Of a stretch of 64,000 nucleotides of DNA, positions 23,905-32,500 are shown piece by piece (position 1 is the first letter of the stretch; each line of letters opens with the position of its first letter). The notes beneath the pieces were generated by a model. The model was not told where the DNA came from and did not search any database. It saw only the letters and a program-made list of their open reading frames with translations. The DNA is taken from the NCBI RefSeq assembly GCF_000716595.1, contig NZ_JNXC01000001.1, positions 558,001-622,000 of the forward strand, written 5' to 3'. The DNA comes from Saccharothrix sp. NRRL B-16314 (GTDB lineage Bacteria > Actinomycetota > Actinomycetes > Mycobacteriales > Pseudonocardiaceae). The position numbers and the translations under genes were made by a program.

Positions 23905-24929
23905 CCGGCGAGCTCGTCGGGTTCGAGGTCGGCGGTCCACGACTCCGTGCGCGCCCGGCGGCGCGCTGCCGCCGCCAGGGCCAACCGCAGGCAGGCGTCA
24001 CGGACGCGGGTCAGCCGACGCACCCGGGCCAGCCGGTTGAGCTGGAGCGACCGCGCGGCGAGCCGCTGCGTCACCGGCCGCCGCGCCCGCTCGTACTCGC
24101 GCAGACCCGCCTCGACGCCACCGGTCAGGCACTCGGCCAGCACCACCCCGTCGATGATCGCCTGGCACGCGCCCTGCCCGAGGTCCGGTGTCATGGCGTG
24201 CGCGGCGTCGCCGATCAACGCCACGTTCCCGGACACGTAACGGCGCAACGGGGCCAGGTACAGCAGCTCGTGCCGCAGCACGTCCGATGCCGACGCGATG
24301 ATCCGCGGGATCGGGTCGTGCCAGTCGGCGAAGCGCGAGAGGTCGTCGGCCATCGCGTACCAGTTGGTGCGCCCGCCTGCCTGCGGGGTGAGGCCGAACT
24401 TGACGCCCCTGCCCCACGTCTCGCCGCCCGCCGCGACCGGGAAGTCCACCGTGCCGCGCCAGCCGACCGCGCCGGAGGTGCGGACCTCCGCGTCGAACAG
24501 CTCGCCCCGCACCGCGCTGTGGATGCCGTCCGCCCCCACGACGAGGTCGTACCCGGCGCACTCGGCCAACCCCGCCGACGTCCCGAACCGCACCACCCCC
24601 GCCGGCAACGCGTCCGCCAGCACCCCGAGCAACGCGGGCCGGGTGAGGAGGTGGACGGAGTCCGCGCCGAGAGGTGCGATCAGGGTTCCGTCGGGCCTGC
24701 GCAAGGCGCCGTCGGGCTGCCGTCGACCGACGCGCCGCGCGGCACCGCCCACCCCGAGCCGGTCCAGCGCCGCCATCGCGTCGGGCCAGATCCCCAGCCC
24801 GGTGCCGACTTCGGGCAACGCGCCGGAGCGCTCGAAGACGGTCACCTCCCACCCGTTCCGGCGCAACCCGACCGCGGCGGCCAGGCCGCCGACCCCGCCA
24901 CCGATGACCGCCGCACGTCGAAGTCCCAT
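23901..24929 (-). CDS. FAD-dependent monooxygenase
   Basis: 342 aa. Dinucleotide-binding VIGGGVGGLAAAVGL at the start, the DG motif VVGADGIHSAVRG, and the FAD-ribityl motif LIGDAAHAMTPDLGQGACQA, all of the PHBH-type aromatic hydroxylase class. The substrate is unknown. ATG at 24927-24929 starts directly ahead of the FAD motif. It is divergent from a TetR regulator across 56 bases holding two palindromes, so its expression is probably controlled by that repressor. Confidence 0.87.
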   Translation of the reverse strand: MGLRRAAVIGGGVGGLAAAVGLRRNGWEVTVFERSGALPEVGTGLGIWPDAMAALDRLGVGGAARRVGRRQPDGALRRPDGTLIAPLGADSVHLLTRPALLGVLADALPAGVVRFGTSAGLAECAGYDLVVGADGIHSAVRGELFDAEVRTSGAVGWRGTVDFPVAAGGETWGRGVKFGLTPQAGGRTNWYAMADDLSRFADWHDPIPRIIASASDVLRHELLYLAPLRRYVSGNVALIGDAAHAMTPDLGQGACQAIIDGVVLAECLTGGVEAGLREYERARRPVTQRLAARSLQLNRLARVRRLTRVRDACLRLALAAAARRRARTESWTADLEPDELAG

Positions 24930-24941
24930 GCGCCCCAACGT

Positions 24942-24976
24942 ACTACAGCTGTAGTGACATCACTACGGGTGTAGTG
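24942..24976. promoter_or_regulatory. Double TetR-type operator between monooxygenase and tetR genes
   Basis: Two related palindromes: ACTACAGCTGTAGT (24942-24955, perfect) and CACTACGGGTGTAGTG (24961-24976, arms CACTAC / GTAGTG), with centres 20 bases apart, about two helical turns. They fill the shared promoter region. Binding by the adjacent TetR protein is inferred. Confidence 0.75.
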
Positions 24977-24985
24977 TGGCGCGCG

Positions 24986-25615
24986 ATGACCAAGCAGCAG
25001 CAGGTGCTCGACGCCGCGATCCGCGTGCTGGGCACGGGTGGCATGCGCCAGCTCACGCACCGCGCGGTCGACACCGAAGCGGGTCTACCGCAGGGTTCGA
25101 CGTCGAACCACTTCCGCACCCGCGACGCGTTGATCACCGGCGTCCTCGGCCGCATCCTCGAACGGGAGACCGCGCTCTGGGCCGGCCTCGCCGGTGACGG
25201 CACCACTCCGGGCGTCACCACCCCGGACGGCACCACCCCGGACGGCACCACCCCGGACGGCACCACCCCAAACGTCACCCCGGACGGCACCCCGGACGCC
25301 TTCGCCCGGACCGTCGGCGCCCTGATCGAACGGCTGGCCGCCGACCCCGCCGTCACCCTCGCCCGCCACGCGCTGCTCGTCGAAGTCGCCCAACGGCCGG
25401 AGTTGCGCCCCGAAGTGGAGCGGGCGCACCGCGAGATCGCCGGCTGGGCCGTGCCGCTGATCGCCGCCCTGGGCTCGTCCGACCCGCCCGCCGACCTCGC
25501 CGTGCTGCTCGGCCTGATCGACGGCCTGCTGGCGAACCACCTGGCCAACCCGCGCCGGGACTTCGACCCGACCGCGGCCGTCCGCAGGGTGCTTCGGGGA
25601 ATCCTCGCCGGCTGA
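24986..25615 (+). CDS. TetR-family transcriptional repressor with repeat insertion
   Basis: 209 aa. N-terminal helix-turn-helix (about 5-50: VLDAAIRVLGTGGMRQLTHR and QGSTSNHFRTRDALI). Between DNA-binding and ligand domain (about residues 73-100) sits a Thr/Pro/Asp/Gly repeat, TTPDGTTPDGTTPDG, encoded by three exact 15-base repeats. The C-terminal helices (about 105-209) would bind ligand. It presumably represses the divergent monooxygenase and itself through the palindromes at 24942-24976. ATG at 24986; a GTG 12 bases earlier overlaps the second palindrome. Confidence 0.85.
   Translation: MTKQQQVLDAAIRVLGTGGMRQLTHRAVDTEAGLPQGSTSNHFRTRDALITGVLGRILERETALWAGLAGDGTTPGVTTPDGTTPDGTTPDGTTPNVTPDGTPDAFARTVGALIERLAADPAVTLARHALLVEVAQRPELRPEVERAHREIAGWAVPLIAALGSSDPPADLAVLLGLIDGLLANHLANPRRDFDPTAAVRRVLRGILAG
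25216..25275 (+). repeat. 15-base tandem repeat within the tetR gene
   Basis: CACCACCCCGGACGG occurs three times exactly (25216-25260) followed by a decayed fourth unit (25261-25275). In frame it encodes a TTPDG pentapeptide, so unit-number change would lengthen or shorten the linker without a frameshift. Confidence 0.85.
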
Positions 25616-25670
25616 CCGGTCCGCTCCGACATCATGTGCCGCGACCGGCACCGGCACCGAGGAGCAAGAC

Positions 25671-26891
25671 GTGACCGACCACGTGACGCAGGCGTACCTG
25701 GACGACGAGAGCCTGCACGGGGTGATGGGCCGGCTCGACCTGCCACCGCACCTCGAAGCCGCCTACGGCCACCGGTTAGTGGGCCGGCCGTTCTTCCTGG
25801 ACGAGTACACCGCGCACAGCGTCGCGGCCGACGTGCTGGACTTCTTCGAGCTCCTCTTCGCCCTGCCGAAGAAGATGTTCGACGGCAGCTTCACCCGTTT
25901 CGCCGACGCCCTCGGCATCCCGCCGGCCGAAGCCGCGCTGATGGGCTCCGACCGCCCGCCGATGCACGGCCGCGCGGACATCTACCGCGTCGGTGACGAC
26001 TTCCGCCTGCTGGAGATCAACGCGGGCTCCTCGCTCGGCGGCCCGGACCTCGGCGAGCTGGCCCGCGCCATCCACGAGAACCCGGGCTTCCAGCCGTTCG
26101 TCCAGGAGCACGACCTGCGCTTCTTCAACCCGGTCGAGAAGCTGCTCGACGCCGTCGGCCGCGACCGCACCATCGCGTTCCTCGAAGAGGGCGGCATGCT
26201 GACGAAGTTCGCCAAGGGCTTCGCGTCCATCAGGGAAGCCTGCGCACGCCTGGGCGTCGACGTGCTGCTCGGCGAGCTGGACGAGCTGATCGAGCGCAAC
26301 GGCCACCTGTACCTGCGCGGCACGAAGCTCGACGTGGTCGTCCGGTACTTCTCGGCGAAGCAGGCCGTCGCCCACGCGGACCTCCTGGCGAAGGGCCACA
26401 AGACCGAGCTGTACACGCCGTTCTCCAGTTACCTGTACGGCAACAAGTCCACCCTCGCGCTGCTGTCGGAGCACCGCGAGAAGCTGACCGACGACGAGCG
26501 CGCGTTGGTGGACCGGCTCCTGCCGTGGACCCGCTACCTCCGGGACGTGCCGCGCGACGAGGTCCGCGGCAACCGGGAGAACCTGATCGTCAAGGCGGCG
26601 GGCGAGTTCGCGGGCACCGGCATCCACCCCGGCTGGCTGATGACCGACAAGGAGTGGGCCGAACTCCTCGACGCAGTGGACAAGGAGCCGTACGTCGTGC
26701 AGGAACGCGTGCGCCCCACGGTGGACGTCATCCCCGGTGACGACCGCTCGTGGGTGACCGTGTGGGGCTGGTTCGTGACAGACACCGGGTTCGCGGGCAT
26801 GAGCATCCGGTCGATGCCGTCCGAGGACGGCGCGGTGATCAGCTACGCGGGCAACGGGCTGACCAGGGTGTCGGGCCTGCTCGTGCACTGA
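25671..26891 (+). CDS. Conserved ATP-grasp-like protein, substrate unknown
   Basis: 406 aa, soluble. LLEINAGSSLGGPDLGELAR, LKAAGEFAGTGIHPGW-type glycine loop (here VKAAGEFAGTGIHPGW, about 305-320), a later YVVQERVRP strand and DRSWVTVWGWFV recall circularly arranged ATP-grasp ligases such as glutathionylspermidine-synthase-like proteins, which join a carboxylate to an amine using ATP. The match is by pattern only and no partner gene reveals the substrate. GTG start with GAGGAG nine bases ahead. It follows the tetR gene by 55 bases and may be read with it. Confidence 0.55.
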   Translation: MTDHVTQAYLDDESLHGVMGRLDLPPHLEAAYGHRLVGRPFFLDEYTAHSVAADVLDFFELLFALPKKMFDGSFTRFADALGIPPAEAALMGSDRPPMHGRADIYRVGDDFRLLEINAGSSLGGPDLGELARAIHENPGFQPFVQEHDLRFFNPVEKLLDAVGRDRTIAFLEEGGMLTKFAKGFASIREACARLGVDVLLGELDELIERNGHLYLRGTKLDVVVRYFSAKQAVAHADLLAKGHKTELYTPFSSYLYGNKSTLALLSEHREKLTDDERALVDRLLPWTRYLRDVPRDEVRGNRENLIVKAAGEFAGTGIHPGWLMTDKEWAELLDAVDKEPYVVQERVRPTVDVIPGDDRSWVTVWGWFVTDTGFAGMSIRSMPSEDGAVISYAGNGLTRVSGLLVH

Positions 26892-26971
26892 ACGGGTTGC
26901 CGCGACCGCGTTGCGTCATTCCGCTCAGATTCCCCTCAGCAACGGGTTAAAGTCCCGTGAAAGGGGGCCAC

Positions 26972-27550
26972 ATGGGGCAGTTCTTCACGGCGGCACTGGA
27001 ATTTCCCGTCGTTCTGCTGACCATCCTGCTGGCCGTCGTCCTCGTCTTCTGGCTGCTGGCCGCCTTCGGGGTGGCGGACACGGACTGGGTCGAGCTGGAC
27101 ATCGGCGGCGTGCCGGCGACCATCGGCATCTCGCTGATGATCGCGTTCTCCTGGTTCGCGTGCCTGGCCGGCACCGTCCTGTTGCGACCACCGTCGACGG
27201 CGGTGGGCGCGGCCGTGCTCGGCGGGTCGCTCGTCGTCGGGTTCGTGCCGACGCGGCTGCTGATGACGCCGTTGAAACGACTGTTCCCGGCCGATCCGCC
27301 CGCGTCCCGCCTCGACTTCGTCGGCCGCCGGTGCGTCATCCGGACCGGCAGCGTGACGCAGACGTTCGGCCAGGCCGAGGTCACCGCCGAGGACGGCTCG
27401 TCGGCCGTCGTGCAGGTGCGGCAGCCGGGCCGGGACGCGCTGACCGCGGGCAGCGCCGCGGTGATCTTCGACTACGACGAGGACGGCGAGTTCTTCTGGG
27501 TCGCCGCCCTCTGGAACGAAAGCCCTACGACCACACTGGGGGACCACTAG
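26972..27550 (+). CDS. YqiJ/DUF1449-like membrane protein with OB-fold domain
   Basis: 192 aa. Two or three membrane helices (about 10-35, 53-72, 75-95) and a C-terminal OB-fold-like beta domain (about 115-185: GRRCVIRTGSVTQTFGQAEV, GSAAVIFDYDED, FFWVAAL). This is the NfeD/YqiJ layout, whose genes typically accompany flotillins. ATG at 26972 is favoured by AAGGGGG five bases ahead; a GTG at 26957 is the alternative. Its stop abuts the flotillin ATG with no gap. Likely a membrane partner of the flotillin-like scaffold. Confidence 0.75.
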   Translation: MGQFFTAALEFPVVLLTILLAVVLVFWLLAAFGVADTDWVELDIGGVPATIGISLMIAFSWFACLAGTVLLRPPSTAVGAAVLGGSLVVGFVPTRLLMTPLKRLFPADPPASRLDFVGRRCVIRTGSVTQTFGQAEVTAEDGSSAVVQVRQPGRDALTAGSAAVIFDYDEDGEFFWVAALWNESPTTTLGDH

Positions 27551-29548
27551 ATGGATGTCATCACCACCGGGTTCGGCATTCTCGTCGCCGTCGTCCTGGT
27601 CGTCGTGATCGGGCTCCTGCTCCTCGTCAGCCGCCTGTTCCGCAAGATCGACCAGGGCAAGGCGCTGATCATCTCCAAGGTGCGCAAGGTGGACGTCACG
27701 TTCACCGGCGCCGTGGTGCTGCCCGTGCTGCACCGCGCGGAGGTCATGGACATCTCGGTGAAGACCATCGAGATCCGCCGCGCCGGCCAAGAGGGCCTGA
27801 TCTGCCAGGACAACATCCGGGCCGACATCCGCATCACGTTCTTCGTGCGGGTCAACAAGACCGTCGAGGACGTCATCAAGGTGGCCCAGGCCATCGGCAC
27901 CGCGCGGGCCAGCGACGAGACGACGCTCCAGGAGCTGTTCAACGCCAAGTTCTCCGAGGCGTTGAAGACGGTCGGCAAGCAGCTCGACTTCATCGACCTC
28001 TACACCAAGCGCGACGAGTTCCGCGACCGGATCATCCAGGTCATCGGCACCGACCTCAACGGCTACAGCCTCGAGGACGCGGCCATCGACTACCTGGAGC
28101 AGACGCCGATGGCGCAGCTCAACCCGTCGAACATCCTGGACGCGCAGGGCATCCGGAAGATCACCGAGCTGACCGCGATCGAGCACGTCCGCACGAACGA
28201 GTTCACCCGGCACGAGGAGAAGGAGATCACCCGCCAGAACGTCGAGGCGCGCGAGGCGATCCTGGAGCTGGAGCGCCGCCAGGCGGACGCGGAGATCAAG
28301 CAGAAGCGCGAGGTCGAGACGATGCGCGCCCGCGAGGAGGCGGAGATCGCGAAGGTGCAGGCCGAGGAACGCCTCAAGGCCAACACCGCGCACATCCGCA
28401 CCGACGAGCAGCTGGGCATCCAGACCGAGAACAAGGCGCGCGAGATCGCCGTCGCGGAGAAGAACCGCGAGCGGGTGATCGCGATCGAGACCGAGCGCAT
28501 CGAGAAGGACCGGATGCTCGAGGTCATCGGCCGCGAGCGCGAGACCGAGCTGTCCCGGATCTCCGCGGACAAGGAGGTCGAGGGCGAGAAGCGGGCCATC
28601 GCCGAGGTGGTGCGCGAGCGGATCGCGGTGGAGAAGACCGTGGCCGAGCAGGAGGAGATCATCAAGCGGCTGCGCGCGGTCGAGGAGGCCGAGCGGACCC
28701 GCCAGACGATGGTGATCCACGCCGAGGCGCAGGCGCAGGAAGGCCTCGTCAAGGACATCAAGGCCGCCGAGGCCGCCGAGCAGGCCGCGAAGTTCAAGGC
28801 CCGCGAGGAACTGGTGCTCGCCGAGGCCCGGCAGCAGGCCGCCGAGCTGGACACCCGCGCCATGATCCGCCTCGCCGAGGGCAAGCAGGCCGAGGCGGCG
28901 GCGGCCGGGCTGGCCGACGTGCAGGTGCGCGAGCGGGACGCCGAGGCGATCGAGAAGGTCGGCCGCGCCGAAGCCGTGGTGGGCAAGGAGAAGGCGCTGG
29001 TCGAGGCGCTGGCGATCCGCGAGAAGCTGAAGGGCGAGGCCGAGGGCCTGGCCGACAAGGCGGGCGCGATGGCCGCGTTGGACGACGCCACCCGCGAGCA
29101 CGAGGAGTACCGGCTGCGGTTGGAGACGGAGAAGGAGATCCGGCTCGCCGGCATCGACGTGCAGCGCCAGGTCGCCGAGTCCCAGGCGCTGGTGCTCGCC
29201 GCGGGCCTGGAGCACGCCGACATCGACATCATCGGCGGCGACAGCATGTTCTTCGACCGGATCGTCGGCGCCATGACGGTCGGCAAGCAGGTCGACGGGT
29301 TCGTCGAGCACTCGGACGTGGCGAAGTCGCTGGCCGGGCCGTGGCTGAACGGGTCGGCGAGCTTCACCGACGACATCGGCCGGCTGCTCGGCTCGCTGAA
29401 CACCGGCGACGTGAAGAACCTGACCGTGTCCGCCCTGCTGCTCAAGCTGATCAACTCCGGTGGCCCGGACGAGGGCAAGCTGCGCGAGCTGCTGGACGCC
29501 GCCCAGCGCCTGGGTGTGGCCGAGCGGCCGGTCGCCTCGCTGTCGTGA
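27551..29548 (+). CDS. Flotillin (YqiK-type, SPFH domain)
   Basis: 665 aa. One N-terminal membrane helix (about 8-27), SPFH/band-7 domain (about 30-200: SKVRKVDVTFTGAVVLPVLH and KTIEIRRAGQEGL), then a very long charged coiled coil (about 200-560, Glu/Ala/Arg-rich) and a C-terminal globular part with IIGGDSMFFDRIVGAMT. Flotillins form membrane scaffolds. It follows the YqiJ-like gene directly and overlaps the giant ATPase gene by GTGA (29545-29548). The stoichiometric coupling suggests that the three work together at the membrane. Confidence 0.9.
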   Translation: MDVITTGFGILVAVVLVVVIGLLLLVSRLFRKIDQGKALIISKVRKVDVTFTGAVVLPVLHRAEVMDISVKTIEIRRAGQEGLICQDNIRADIRITFFVRVNKTVEDVIKVAQAIGTARASDETTLQELFNAKFSEALKTVGKQLDFIDLYTKRDEFRDRIIQVIGTDLNGYSLEDAAIDYLEQTPMAQLNPSNILDAQGIRKITELTAIEHVRTNEFTRHEEKEITRQNVEAREAILELERRQADAEIKQKREVETMRAREEAEIAKVQAEERLKANTAHIRTDEQLGIQTENKAREIAVAEKNRERVIAIETERIEKDRMLEVIGRERETELSRISADKEVEGEKRAIAEVVRERIAVEKTVAEQEEIIKRLRAVEEAERTRQTMVIHAEAQAQEGLVKDIKAAEAAEQAAKFKAREELVLAEARQQAAELDTRAMIRLAEGKQAEAAAAGLADVQVRERDAEAIEKVGRAEAVVGKEKALVEALAIREKLKGEAEGLADKAGAMAALDDATREHEEYRLRLETEKEIRLAGIDVQRQVAESQALVLAAGLEHADIDIIGGDSMFFDRIVGAMTVGKQVDGFVEHSDVAKSLAGPWLNGSASFTDDIGRLLGSLNTGDVKNLTVSALLLKLINSGGPDEGKLRELLDAAQRLGVAERPVASLS

Positions 29549-32500
29549 CGGCTCCAGTGGAAGCGGCGCCGGCGGGAGCGACGTTGGAGGCGGGCACCTA
29601 CGAGGTGCTGCGGGCCCGGCTGGCCGACCAGGCCGCCGGGCTCGCCCGCCGGGCGGAAACCCTCAACGCGCGCCGGCTGGAGGTGTTCGGCAGCGCCGAG
29701 CTGACGTTGCTCGGCACCGAACGCATCCGCACCGAGCACAACTGCGTGCCGCGCGATGTCGTCCAGGTCGCCGGCCTGATGCTGTTCGGCTACAACGTCT
29801 TCATCGGCCTCAAGCCGGAGACGACGGTCGACGACGTGTTCTCGCTGCACCGCTTCACCCGCGACGGTGACGCGTTCCGGTTCGAGGACGCGGCGGACGA
29901 CGAGCTGCCCGGCCTGCTCCGCGACCCGCAGTTCGAACGCGACTTCGCCGAGCTGTACCGGTACTACCGGGACACCCGGCTGATCCAGCTGCGCCGGATC
30001 GAGGGCAGGCTGCTGGCCGTGTTCCAGACCGGCGCCCGGATCGAGGACACCCGGGTGCTGCGCTGGCAGGTCGGCGTCGACGGCACCGTCAAGTACCTGG
30101 ACAACCGGGGCGAACGCGACCACGTGTTCCCGCCGTCGCACGACTTCGAGTGGACACCGACGGGCCGCGAGCACCACGTGCTGGGCCGCCACCCGCACAT
30201 CTCCATCGACGACGAGGTCTTCGTCGAGACCATCAACGGCGACCTCACCATCAAGGTGGAGAACAACACCGAGACCGGCGAGGGCATCTACCGGGAACCG
30301 GTGGACGAGCCGTTGCAGTCGTTGGCCGACGGCGAGGTGCACTACGCGCGGGTCGGCGCGCTGATCCTGCTGCGCGTCCGCCCGTACAACGAGACCGCGT
30401 GGCGGCACCTGGTGTTCAACACCCGCACCAGGTCCGTGGTGAGGCTGGACGGCATCGGCCAGGCGTGCCAGCGGCTGCCCGAGGACCAGGGCCTGATCTT
30501 CCCCGGCGGCTACTACCTGACCACGGGCATCAGCAAGACGTTCGACACCCCGGTGGACGAGCTGGAGTTCGAGCGGGTCATCCGGTCCACCAACGGCGAG
30601 GACGCGCTGTACGTCTTCCACGCCCGCCGTGACGGCCGGTCGCTGCTGCTGCCGTACAACGTGATCCGCAAGGAAGTGGCGAACCCGTTGTCGTGCCACG
30701 GGTTCTCCCTGTTCGACGACGGCACGCTGGTCGTGTTCCGCGCGTCGAGCGACGAGCCGACCCGCGTGCACCCGATGCAGGTGTGGCAGACGCCGTACCT
30801 GTCCGACACGTACACCGCGGCGCAACCCGTCGGCACCGGCCCGCTGGAACGGGTCGGGAACGCCGACCTGGTGCGCGGCATCTCCGACTGCCTGTCGGTG
30901 AGCCGGATGGTCGGCGAGATGGCGCCGTCCGTGCCCGTGTTCGAGGACCTGATCGCCTCGTGCACCAGGGTGTTCGACGCCTACCACTGGCTCGGCGAAG
31001 CGGCGCTGGAAGACCTGCGCACCCCGTTGACGGAGGTGCGCGCCACCGCCGAGCAGGTGCTGGACGAGTTCGAGACCGTGCAGGCGCTCACCGGCCAGGC
31101 TTCGACGGCGCTGACCGAGGCCGCCGACCGGATCGCGTCCATGGTCCGCCGCGTGCGCGGTGAGGTGCCGACGTCCGCCGACGCGTGGGTGCGGCAGCTG
31201 GCCGACCTGCGGCAGGCGCAGGGCCACCTGGTCACGCTGAAGGAGATGCGGTACGTCGACGTGGCGCGCATCGACTCCCTGGTGTCGTCGCTGGACGGCG
31301 AACTCGGGGAGACGGCGCGGCGTGCGGTCGAGCACCTGCGCCGCGACGACGCGTTCACCGGCTACCACGGCCAGGTCGAGGCGCTGGTCGGCAAGGCGGA
31401 CGACATCCGCACGGTCGCCGAGGCCGCGCCGATCGTCGAGGAGCTGGGCGAGCAGCAACGCGGCCTCGAGGTGCTGACCGAGGTCGTCGGCTCGCTCGAC
31501 ATCACCGACGCCACCGTGCGCACGTCGATCCTGGAACGCATCGGCGAGGTGCTGGGCGGCCTGAACCGGGCGCGGGCCACGGTGGACGGCCGCCGGCGCA
31601 CCCTGCTGGCCACCGAGGGCCGGGCCGAGTTCGCCGCCGAGTTCGCGCTGCTCGGACAGGCCGTCACGGGCGCGCTGGCGGTCGCGGACACCCCCCAGCG
31701 GTGCGACGAGCAGCTGGGCCGGCTGCTGCTGCAGCTGGAGAACCTGGAGTCCCGGTTCGGCGAGTTCGACGACTTCCTGACCCGGCTCGGCGACAAGCGG
31801 ACCGACGTCTACGAGGCGTTCTCGTCACGCAAGCAGGCGCTGCTGGACGACCGGGCGCGCCGCGCCGACCGGCTCGCCTCGTCCGCCGACCGGATCCTGG
31901 TCAGCGTCACCCGGCGGGTGGCGTCGCTGGCGTCGTCGGACGAGGTCAACACCTACTTCGCGTCCGACCCGATGGTGACCAAGATCCGCTCGGTCGCGGA
32001 CGAGCTGCGCGCGTTGGGCGACCAGGTGCGGGCCGAGGAGCTGGACGGGCGGGTGCTGGCCGCGCGGCAGGAGGCCGGGCGCTCGCTGCGCGACCGGCTC
32101 GACCTGTTCGACGGCGAGACGATCCGGCTCGGCAAGCACCGGTTCGCGGTGAACACGCAGCCGATGGACCTGACCCTGGTGCCGAAGGACGGCGCGCTGT
32201 CGTTCGCCATCACCGGCACCGACTTCCGCGCGCCGGTGCGCGATCCGGAGTTCGCCGACACCCGGCCGTTCTGGGACCAGCTGGTCGTGTCGGAGACCGC
32301 CGAGGTGTACCGGGCGGAGCACCTGGCCGCGTCGATCCTGGCCACCCACCCGTTGGCCGACCTGCACGCCGCCGTCACCGAGGAGCGGTTGCCGAGCCTG
32401 GTGCGGCAGGTCGCCGAGTCGCGTCTCGACGAGGGCTACGAGCGCGGCGTGCACGACCACGACGCGGCCCGGATTTTGGACGTGCTGCTCCGGTTGCACG

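Noticed and set aside
26911..29544. In-frame N-terminal extension of the giant ATPase across flotillin
   Set aside because: The frame is open only because of GC-rich codon structure; the GTG at 29545 with GTGA overlap and the conserved domain set the start.
28090..31458. Minus-strand open frame of about 1120 codons opposite flotillin and AAA ATPase
   Set aside because: Antisense shadow without start signals; part is Ser/Ala/Arg low-complexity mirror of the flotillin coiled coil.
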